A stretch of DNA of 5,169 nt, from the NCBI GenBank assembly GCA_025056515.1, contig JANWWB010000304.1, forward strand, positions 1 to 5,169, read 5' to 3'. The notes below the pieces were generated by a model that made no database searches, was not told where the DNA came from, and worked only from the letters and a program-made list of their open reading frames with translations. This DNA is from Anaerolineales bacterium. Its GTDB lineage: Bacteria; Chloroflexota; Anaerolineae; Anaerolineales; Villigracilaceae. Shown piece by piece: positions 1-5,054 of the stretch (position 1 is the stretch's first letter; each line of letters begins with the position of its first letter). The position numbers were made by a program, and so were the translations under genes.

Positions 1-375
1 CCTTCTCCAACCCTGTCCAGCTTTCGCCAAGCTCATTCATCGCTTCTCTTCAAGCCCGCTCCCTCCTTCAACCCCTCTCCTCCCTCCCCCCAATCACCCC
101 AAACCAACCTCAACCGCCGGACAGTCCTTTTGTCTGTCAACCTGACTGTTGAAATTTGATCGTTTGACTTGTCTTGGGCGGCTTAATTGACCACTATGGG
201 GCGACAATCCTCGTCCCCAGCTGCTGCCGAAACTTATACTGCTCCCAACGCTTATAGGACATCTCAACTATACAAAGCATGGCGTTATGGAATTCCAAGG
301 ACCTTACAACTGCTTGTCTTCGCAGCGCGCAAACGCAAATACCCGAACTTATGTTCACTTCCCCAAAGATTCCGG

Positions 376-404
376 TTGCGTATCTTTCCCATTCGGCGTA
401 AAAT
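376..404 (+). promoter_or_regulatory. Candidate sigma-70-type promoter for the corA leader
   Basis: TTGCGT at 376-381 and TAAAAT at 399-404 are separated by exactly 17 bases. The -10 element matches TATAAT at five of six positions, while the -35 matches only the TTG of TTGACA. Transcription would start near 411 and give a leader of roughly 260 nt before corA. An AT-rich hexamer of this kind can occur by chance, so this is a candidate only. Confidence 0.3.
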
Positions 405-442
405 TAATCCGCCGGTGTTGATGCGTTCAATTTCTCTTGATT

Positions 443-459
443 TTGTGACTCTTTCACAA
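443..459. promoter_or_regulatory. 17-bp palindrome, possible operator or small RNA hairpin
   Basis: TTGTGA (443-448) and TCACAA (454-459) are perfect inverted 6-mers around the 5-base spacer CTCTT. The half-sites resemble CRP/FNR-family boxes, but CRP sites have a 6-base spacer between TGTGA and TCACA, so this is one base short. It lies exactly between TTGATT (437-442) and GATTAG (460-465), a weak -35/-10 arrangement with 17-base spacing. As RNA it would form a short A/U-rich hairpin with no U tract, so it is not a terminator. Confidence 0.3.
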
Positions 460-611
460 GATTAGAAGACCTAGGGCTGAAGGACAAAAACCCCGGCGAA
501 GCGAAGCGCGTATGTCCGACCAAGAACGAAGCGATTCTCTTGACTCTTCTGATAGTAAACCGCTCTCGACCCGCCTTGATAAGCGGAGTCCTCGTATCCC
601 TATTCCTGGAT

Positions 612-629
612 AACGCCCCAGGGGGCGTT
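612..629 (+). terminator. Compact GC-rich hairpin upstream of corA, possible attenuator
   Basis: AACGCCC (612-618) pairs perfectly with GGGCGTT (623-629) around the 4-base loop CAGG. The bases after it are TGTTCG, so the U tract is short and interrupted. This could be a weak intrinsic terminator for transcription arriving from upstream, or an attenuator within the corA leader. CCTGG at 605-609 can alternatively pair with CCAGG at 618-622, which would break the hairpin. That gives a possible antiterminator, although the alternative stem has only five pairs. Confidence 0.35.
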
Positions 630-634
630 TGTTC

Positions 635-667
635 GCCTCCTGTGGCGTCATCCTGACCACAGGAGGC
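635..667 (+). promoter_or_regulatory. Perfect 11-bp hairpin sequestering the corA ribosome binding site
   Basis: GCCTCCTGTGG (635-645) is the exact reverse complement of CCACAGGAGGC (657-667), with an 11-base loop. The right arm contains AGGAGG (661-666), a full-strength Shine-Dalgarno placed 5 bases before the corA ATG at 672. In the folded RNA the entire ribosome binding site would be base-paired, with eight of the eleven pairs being G-C. The loop contains GTCA-TCC-TGAC (647-657), which could extend the structure. The pairing and the location are seen directly; control of translation is inferred. The trigger, whether ion, protein, temperature or an upstream RNA segment, cannot be told from the sequence. 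Confidence 0.6.
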
Positions 668-671
668 TCTC

Positions 672-1610
672 ATGCTGAAAATCTACAAGACCATCGCTGA
701 AGAAGGATTGGTAGAACAAGAGGACTTCGTCAACGGTTGCTGGATACAGGCTGTTGATCCAACCCCTGATGAAGTGGCTCGTCTGGTTGAGTGGGGTGTT
801 TTGCCCGAACTTATCCATAACTCGCTTGACTTGGATGAAAACGCCCGCATGGAAAGGGATGAGGACGAAGGCTATATTTTTATTTTGCTCCGCGTTCCCT
901 ATTTTCAAGGATATTCGAGCGACGTCCCCTACATCACCATTCCTATTGGCATTATCATCAAGGCCAATTTTGTCGTCACGGTCAGCAAGTTTAATCATGA
1001 AATCTTTCGCACTATCTGTAATGGTAAATATCGTCTGCTGAGAACGGCCAAGCGGTATCGGTTTGTGCTTTATATTTTCCTGGAAACTGCCTCGCGTTAT
1101 CTGGTATATTTGCGCGACATTAACAAGATGGTGGATTTCTTGGAAGATAAACTCAAGCAATCCACCCGCAATCGCGAAGTGTTGGAATTGCTTAAATACC
1201 AAAAAAGCCTGACGTATTTTGCCACAGCCTTGCGTTCCAACGAAGTCATGATGGAACGCCTGCAAAAGTCGCGTTTGTTCAATCAGTACGAAGAAGACCA
1301 AGATTTACTCGAAGATGTGATTACCGAGAATCAGCAAGCCATCCAGATGGTGAATATCGCTACTGACCTTTTGGCGGCTCTTATGGATGCCTTTGCCAGC
1401 ATTATCTCGAACAATCTCAACAATATCATGAAAGTCCTAGCCGCTGTCACCATTATCATTGGTCTGCCGACCATTGTTGCCTCGTTCTATGGTATGAATG
1501 TCGCCTTGCCATTTCAAGAACACCCGCTTGCCTTCTGGTTCACTGTCCTCATCTCGATTACCTTCATGGCAACTGCGGCTATCCTTTTCCTCAAATTAGA
1601 TTGGTTTTGA
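672..1610 (+). CDS. corA: CorA-family magnesium/divalent-cation transporter
   Basis: A 312-residue protein of the 2-TM-GxN family, which forms pentameric channels importing Mg2+ (some members also Co2+ or Ni2+) across the cytoplasmic membrane. The signature YGMN is at residues 273-276, at the end of the first membrane helix (about 254-272). A short periplasmic loop containing E283 follows, then a second helix (about 287-307) and a short tail ending in KLDWF. The soluble N-terminal domain (1-250) carries the long charged helices typical of the family, with acidic stretches at 53-66 and 207-220. The length matches the shorter CorA subfamily common in Gram-positive-type lineages. The ATG at 672 follows AGGAGG with 5-base spacing, but that site lies in a hairpin. 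The stop lies inside the first copy of a 20-bp tandem duplication without altering the protein. Family assignment is firm; ion specificity is not shown. Confidence 0.95.
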   Translation: MLKIYKTIAEEGLVEQEDFVNGCWIQAVDPTPDEVARLVEWGVLPELIHNSLDLDENARMERDEDEGYIFILLRVPYFQGYSSDVPYITIPIGIIIKANFVVTVSKFNHEIFRTICNGKYRLLRTAKRYRFVLYIFLETASRYLVYLRDINKMVDFLEDKLKQSTRNREVLELLKYQKSLTYFATALRSNEVMMERLQKSRLFNQYEEDQDLLEDVITENQQAIQMVNIATDLLAALMDAFASIISNNLNNIMKVLAAVTIIIGLPTIVASFYGMNVALPFQEHPLAFWFTVLISITFMATAAILFLKLDWF

Positions 1611-1631
1611 TCAAATTAGATTGGTTTTGAT
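1591..1631 (+). repeat. Exact 20-bp tandem duplication at the corA stop codon
   Basis: The 20 bases at 1591-1610, covering the last codons and stop of corA, are repeated without mismatch at 1611-1630. One further matching base (1631) follows. The second copy is entirely between genes. Because the first copy already contains the TGA stop, CorA is unaffected. The repeat adds 20 bases between corA and the next ATG. It looks like a slippage or short tandem duplication event and is young enough to be perfect. Confidence 0.95.
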
Positions 1632-2495
1632 ATGGAACTTCTGCTCAACGCTGGCGCAGATTTAGGGGAAGGTCCTGCTTGGGATGCCCGTCGGGGTGTC
1701 CTCTACTGGGTAGACATCCATCTCGGCTGTTTGCATACCTTTGACCTGGCGAGCGGGCACGATTCTTGTCAGGAGATAGGCGAACCCATCGGTTGTGTTG
1801 CTCCTACTCGCCAGGGGCATCTACTCCTTGCTCTCCGTTCCGGGATTTGGACCCTGCACTTGCTCACCGGGACACGCACCTTGCTTGCCGTTCCCGAGCA
1901 CATCCCTGGCAATCGCTTCAACGATGGCAAATGCGATCCCGCTGGGCGCTTCTTGGCCGGGACGATGGACGACGCCGAACGAGAGGCCTCCGGTTCACTT
2001 TACTCGCTCTCGCCTGATGGACACCTGCAAACTTTGCTCACCGGCTTACGCATCTCGAATGGCCTCACCTGGAGCCCGGATTATCGCCTGTTCTACTTCA
2101 TTGACACGCCGACCCGCCTGGTGATGGCTTACGATTACGATCTCGAGACGGGAAAAATTGCCAATCCACGCCCGGTCATCCATGTGCCCGAGGCACTGGG
2201 ATGGCCCGATGGCATGACCTCGGACCGGGAAGGGATGCTCTGGATTGCTCTCTGGGGCGGCGCGGCGGTCACTCGTTGGAATCCGGCTTCAGGTCAGATG
2301 CTCGCTTCTTATCTCGTTCCGGCGCTTAACGTCACCTCATGTATCTTCGGCGGGCCTACCTTGAGTGACTTATACATCACTTCGGCGCGTCATGGAATGA
2401 ATCCTGCTGAATTGGAGCGCTATCCTCTCTCCGGCGGGCTGTTCCGGCTGCAAACCGACACGCAGGGCTTGCCGACGTTTGAGTTTGCCGACTGA
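1632..2495 (+). CDS. SMP-30/gluconolactonase/regucalcin-family protein
   Basis: A 287-residue six-bladed beta-propeller protein of the SMP-30 family, metal-dependent hydrolases of sugar lactones (gluconolactonase-like). The N-terminal hallmark LGEGPAWD is at 11-18, followed by GVLYWVDI (22-29). By analogy with regucalcin, the metal ligands are E13, N143 (in NGLTWSPD) and D193 (in WPDG). The N97-D98 segment of NRFNDGKCDPAGRFLAGTM lies in the expected substrate region. There is no signal peptide, so it is probably cytoplasmic. The length is near the family norm of about 290-300, so it appears complete and intact. The ATG at 1632 gives the expected N-terminus, but no Shine-Dalgarno precedes it. 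Translation may depend on coupling to corA, whose stop is 21 bases upstream. The substrate cannot be assigned from sequence, and a functional link with CorA is not obvious. Confidence 0.92.
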   Translation: MELLLNAGADLGEGPAWDARRGVLYWVDIHLGCLHTFDLASGHDSCQEIGEPIGCVAPTRQGHLLLALRSGIWTLHLLTGTRTLLAVPEHIPGNRFNDGKCDPAGRFLAGTMDDAEREASGSLYSLSPDGHLQTLLTGLRISNGLTWSPDYRLFYFIDTPTRLVMAYDYDLETGKIANPRPVIHVPEALGWPDGMTSDREGMLWIALWGGAAVTRWNPASGQMLASYLVPALNVTSCIFGGPTLSDLYITSARHGMNPAELERYPLSGGLFRLQTDTQGLPTFEFAD

Positions 2496-2534
2496 GCTCG
2501 GATGTCGTGCTTTCGGATCTGGTTACGCAGAACT

Positions 2535-2561
2535 ATGGGAAATTTGCGGAAGTTTTCCCAT
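2535..2561. other. Stem-loop in the gap after the SMP-30-like gene
   Basis: ATGGGAAA (2535-2542) and TTTCCCAT (2554-2561) are perfect 8-bp inverted arms around an 11-base loop. Neither side is followed by a T run, so it is not a standard intrinsic terminator. It could be an mRNA 3' stabilising structure, a factor-dependent termination site or a palindromic protein-binding site. The rest of the 198-base gap (2496-2693) holds only the candidate -10 before the zinc-ribbon gene. Confidence 0.4.
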
Positions 2562-2656
2562 CCAACTGAGGCGATAGGAAGCTTGCTCATTCCGCTATGA
2601 AGCGACTTTCAGTAGGCCTGCGGCGGTCTCGTGTAGTCTAGAATTGCCATCTCGAT

Positions 2657-2662
2657 TAAAAT
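2657..2662 (+). promoter_or_regulatory. Candidate -10 element for the zinc-ribbon/acyltransferase/YibE cluster
   Basis: TAAAAT at 2657-2662 matches TATAAT at five of six positions. It sits 37 bases before the ATG at 2694, giving a start near 2669 and a 25-base leader that includes the ribosome binding site. No convincing -35 hexamer lies 16-18 bases upstream. The position fits a promoter for the three-gene cluster, but the support is one hexamer. Confidence 0.3.
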
Positions 2663-2693
2663 AGTGCAGAAACGGTTTCGGAGGCAATATCCT

Positions 2694-2921
2694 ATGCCTA
2701 TTTATGAATATGTTTGTCTTGAGTGCAAATTTGAATTCGAACTCCTACGACCGATGGCGCAAGCCGATGCTCCGCAGACGTGCGGACGCTGCGGCAGCGA
2801 ACATGTAAGGCGTAAACTCTCGCTCTTCTTTGCCGAAAGCGGCGGGAGAGCCGTAGCCGGTATGAGTGAACCTTCTTGCTCTTCTTGCGCTGGTGGCAGT
2901 TGTAGCACGTGTGGGCATTGA
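2694..2921 (+). CDS. FmdB-family zinc-ribbon protein with extra C-terminal Cys cluster
   Basis: A 75-residue protein beginning MPIYEYVC, the standard opening of the FmdB/CxxC-CxxC-SSSS small zinc ribbons. The Zn2+-binding cysteines are C8/C11 and C30/C33, followed by RRKLSLF. The family is named from a putative regulator of a formamidase operon. Its molecular role is mostly unknown, so no specific function is given here. The C-terminal tail has a second cysteine set, C62/C65 and C70/C73, in a Ser/Gly-rich stretch. This tail is seen in many family members and may bind a further metal. The ATG at 2694 is chosen over the in-frame GTG at 2664 because GGAGG (2680-2684) lies 9 bases before it and family members start with MPxYEY. 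It is the first gene of a tight cluster. Confidence 0.92.
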   Translation: MPIYEYVCLECKFEFELLRPMAQADAPQTCGRCGSEHVRRKLSLFFAESGGRAVAGMSEPSCSSCAGGSCSTCGH

Positions 2922-2929
2922 CGGGGCGC

Positions 2930-3706
2930 ATGGCGCGTAGATCGGCCTCTTTTCCCCGTTATTCTTACCCCGGCAGAGCGGCTGCCGGTTTTCTTTTTGA
3001 CCTGTTCCTGCAGCGACGCCGCTCCTTTCAGCGCGATGCACAAGCCTGCCTTGCTCGTCTCGTTCCGCCGTTACGCTTGCTGGGGGCAGAATATGTTCCG
3101 CAAGCCGGACCGGCGCTCATCGTCTTCAATCACTACTATCGCCCGGGCTTCAACGCTTGGTGGCTGGCTTTGGCGATTTCCGCCGTTGTTCCCCAAGAAA
3201 TTCACTTTGCCATGACCGGTGAATTGACTTTCCCTGGCAAGTGGTATGCTCCGTTGGGGCAAAGTGCCTCGCGCTGGTTATTGCGGCGTTTGGCCAATCT
3301 CTATGGCTTTACCACCATGCCGCCCATGCCGCCCCGTCCCAAGGATGTGGAAGCGCGCGCCGCTGCAGTGATGAAATTTCTAGCCTTTGCCCGGTCTCAT
3401 CCGCAAGCAATTCTGGCGCTAGCGCCGGAAGGTGGTGATAACCCGCCGAGCGGGGCGCTGGCCCGACCGCCGTCTGGGGTGGGGCGTTTCCTGCTCCACT
3501 TGTCGGGGAGCGGTTTTCCACTCGTGCCGGTGGGAGCCTGGGAGGAGAACGGAGCCTTCCACCTCCACTTTGGGCCAGCATACCGACTGGAGATCCTGCC
3601 TCGCCTCGACGCCGAGGAACGCGATCGCCTCGCCGCCGAGATGGTTATGCGGACCATTGCCGCTTTGCTTCCTTCCACCTTGCGGGGCGAATTTAAGGCA
3701 ACTTGA
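2930..3706 (+). CDS. Divergent PlsC-like (LPLAT superfamily) acyltransferase
   Basis: A 258-residue protein with the block order of glycerolphosphate acyltransferases, which transfer acyl chains from acyl-CoA or acyl-ACP to lysophosphatidate or similar acceptors at the inner face of the membrane. Block I is ALIVFNH (62-68), reading NHYYRPG; the usual NHxSxxD has Asp where G73 is found. A block-III-like LAPEGGD at 164-170 replaces FPEGTR, and a block-IV-like FPLVPVG is at 196-202. A hydrophobic stretch at 76-87 could touch the membrane. The ATG at 2930 is 8 bases after the zinc-ribbon stop. A GTG at 2909, overlapping that gene, would add seven residues. No strong Shine-Dalgarno precedes either start (GGGG at 2923-2926), which suggests translational coupling. 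The fold family is likely. Activity and acceptor are uncertain because the catalytic HX4D pair is incomplete. Confidence 0.8.
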   Translation: MARRSASFPRYSYPGRAAAGFLFDLFLQRRRSFQRDAQACLARLVPPLRLLGAEYVPQAGPALIVFNHYYRPGFNAWWLALAISAVVPQEIHFAMTGELTFPGKWYAPLGQSASRWLLRRLANLYGFTTMPPMPPRPKDVEARAAAVMKFLAFARSHPQAILALAPEGGDNPPSGALARPPSGVGRFLLHLSGSGFPLVPVGAWEENGAFHLHFGPAYRLEILPRLDAEERDRLAAEMVMRTIAALLPSTLRGEFKAT

Positions 3707-3716
3707 GGATGGAGAC

Positions 3717-4931
3717 ATGAACCTCTCCCTTGAACAACGTTTGTTGCTGATTGCTTTGCTTGTGATTGCTGGATTGGTCTTCGCGATTTGGGGCGCGCCG
3801 TACTTTTTTGGAGTCACACTGCCGACCCCGTCTGGTGCAGGCTTCGGCTCGGAAACCGTGCGGGCGCAGGTGGAAACGGTGCTCGAGGAGGGCACAGTTA
3901 CCCTCGGCGAAGTCACTCAGCCGTACCAGCGTCTGCGCGTGCGCATCTTGGAAGGGGAGTACGAGGGAGTGCTGGTCGAATTAGATTATGGCCGTCAGCA
4001 GGTGCGTGGCGAACTGGGGGTGTTCCGTCCTGGGGACGAACTGTTTATCGTTCTCGATCTGCGTCCCGATCATCAATTGGTTGCCTACTTCGCCGATTAC
4101 GTCCGCTGGCGTCCCTTGTTGACGTTGCTCGGCTTGTTTATCGTCTCGATTTTGTTCATCAGCCGTTGGAAAGGACTGCGTTCTTTGCTGGCGCTAGCGT
4201 TTAGTTTGCTGGTCATCACCGGCTATATCCTACCGCACATTCTACTTGGCGAAGACCCTGTGCGTGTCAGCCTGATTGGGGCGGGGATTCTGCTCGGGGT
4301 CACACTCTACCTGACCTACGGTTGGACGCTCAAAACGCATGCGGCCGTCCTCTCGATGTTGGTGGTGCTGGTGGTGACGGGTGGTTTGGCCTGGCTGTTC
4401 GTTGTCTTGGCGCGCCTGACCGGCTACGGGGACGAAAGTGCCCTGTTTCTCCTCCAACTGCCAGGCGTGCATATCAACTTGCGCGGCCTGCTTTTAGGAG
4501 GCATGATCATTGGCGCCCTGGGCGTATTGGACGACCTGGTCACCACGCAAGCTGCGGCGGTCTTCGAATTGCATGCGGCCAATCCTTCCCTAGGGCTACG
4601 TCAGCTATTTGGGGCAGGGTTGCGTATCGGACAAGACCATGTAGCCGCTACGGTCAATACACTTGTCTTGGCCTATGCCGGTACGTCTTTACCTATGCTC
4701 TTGCTCTTCACGGTCGGCAGTCGCAATTATCTCTACTTGGTCAACAGTGCTGTGGTCGCCGAAGAAATTGTTCGTACCCTGGTGGGTTCGCTGGGACTGA
4801 TTGCGGCTGTGCCGATTTCTACCTTGATTGCCGCTCTCTTGGCGCTGTATCATCCCCGTTTGGGGGCGCTCCGCCCGTTTCTGGGGCCTGTGCGGGGACA
4901 CGGCGAGGGGGAAAGCGGACATCTCCATTAG
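3717..4931 (+). CDS. YibE/F-like multi-pass membrane protein
   Basis: A 404-residue integral membrane protein of the YibE/F family, whose biochemical function is not established. An N-terminal helix (about 9-29) is followed by a soluble beta-rich domain (about 45-128). About seven further helices follow (roughly 132-150, 153-175, 183-201, 207-232, 255-275, 308-335 and 353-378). The family core is visible as GALGVLDDLVTTQAA (266-280), with the acidic pair D272-D273, then LRIGQDHVAATVNTLVLAYAG (302-322). The tail, GHGEGESGHLH (394-404), has three histidines. The ATG at 3717 is preceded by AGGA (3706-3709) at 7-base spacing, 10 bases after the acyltransferase stop. The same frame is open upstream to 3432, but that stretch overlaps the acyltransferase and is not counted. 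It is probably co-transcribed with the two genes before it. Confidence 0.9.
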   Translation: MNLSLEQRLLLIALLVIAGLVFAIWGAPYFFGVTLPTPSGAGFGSETVRAQVETVLEEGTVTLGEVTQPYQRLRVRILEGEYEGVLVELDYGRQQVRGELGVFRPGDELFIVLDLRPDHQLVAYFADYVRWRPLLTLLGLFIVSILFISRWKGLRSLLALAFSLLVITGYILPHILLGEDPVRVSLIGAGILLGVTLYLTYGWTLKTHAAVLSMLVVLVVTGGLAWLFVVLARLTGYGDESALFLLQLPGVHINLRGLLLGGMIIGALGVLDDLVTTQAAAVFELHAANPSLGLRQLFGAGLRIGQDHVAATVNTLVLAYAGTSLPMLLLFTVGSRNYLYLVNSAVVAEEIVRTLVGSLGLIAAVPISTLIAALLALYHPRLGALRPFLGPVRGHGEGESGHLH

Positions 4932-4938
4932 CGCCTGT

Positions 4939-4958
4939 TTTGTCCGAAGAGGGACAAA
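4939..4958 (+). terminator. Short hairpin directly after the YibE/F-like gene
   Basis: TTTGTCC (4939-4945) pairs perfectly with GGACAAA (4952-4958) around the 6-base loop GAAGAG, starting 8 bases after the stop codon. The position suits a transcript end. However, the following bases (CGTCTTCTG) do not form a T run, so it is at best a weak intrinsic terminator, or a 3'-end stabilising stem. Confidence 0.35.
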
Positions 4959-4965
4959 CGTCTTC

Positions 4966-4999
4966 TGCAACGTTCTTGCACCTGGGAGCAGAACGTGCA
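4966..4999 (+). terminator. Second inverted repeat before the sigma-factor gene
   Basis: TGCA-A-CGTTCT (4966-4976) pairs with AGAACGTGCA (4990-4999) over ten base pairs with one bulged A and a 13-base loop. TTGCAC/GTGCAA (4976-4981 / 4995-5000) is an alternative pairing. A run of six T occurs at 5012-5017, about 12 bases downstream, which is farther than in a standard terminator. It could terminate the upstream cluster or act as a palindromic control site for the sigma-factor gene. Confidence 0.3.
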
Positions 5000-5054
5000 A
5001 CCCTCTGCCTGTTTTTTGCGTATATCCTGACTAGAGAACCTGCGAGGAAGTGCT

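Larger units (their letters stand above)
1..671. other. Non-coding left region and probable corA leader; no supported gene
   Basis: I find no convincing protein gene in these 671 bases. The open frames present are short, have low-complexity or erratic composition and match no family I recognise. Positions 1-120 are dominated by C and T on the + strand, with no G at all from 59 to 115. From about 121 onward the composition becomes ordinary. The right part contains a possible promoter (376-404), a palindrome (443-459) and two consecutive hairpins (612-629 and 635-667) just before the corA start. No tRNA, rRNA or CRISPR pattern is visible. The most economical reading is an intergenic region whose right half is a long, structured 5' leader of corA. 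The upstream neighbour lies outside the window. Confidence 0.6.

Noticed and set aside
135..140. Perfect TTGACA -35 hexamer on the reverse strand
   Set aside because: The expected -10 position (about 112-117) reads GCGGTT on that strand, so there is no matching promoter.
187..465. Open frame of 92 codons on the + strand
   Set aside because: It begins with TTG, has no Shine-Dalgarno, shows no recognisable domain, and runs through the candidate promoter and palindrome of the corA leader.
376..671. Known M-box (ykoK) Mg2+ riboswitch
   Set aside because: I could not find the conserved M-box core elements in the leader; only generic hairpins are visible. An Infernal/Rfam search would be decisive.
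404..673. Reverse-strand open frames of 68 and 89 codons
   Set aside because: They lie antisense to the corA leader and its hairpins. They have Arg/Ser-rich shuffled composition and no family resemblance.
648..1301. Long reverse-strand open frame of 217 codons
   Set aside because: It is the antisense shadow of corA, which has the GMN signature, the expected length and a strong start site.
3432..3716. Possible 95-codon N-terminal extension of the YibE/F protein
   Set aside because: It overlaps the acyltransferase in another frame and has shadow-like composition. The start at 3717 has a Shine-Dalgarno and begins just before a membrane helix.
3709..3720. Three-codon mini-frame ATG GAG ACA TGA whose stop overlaps the YibE/F start (ATGA)
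   Set aside because: AGGA/GAGG lies too close to this ATG to serve it. It is a likely coincidence of sequence between two tightly packed genes.
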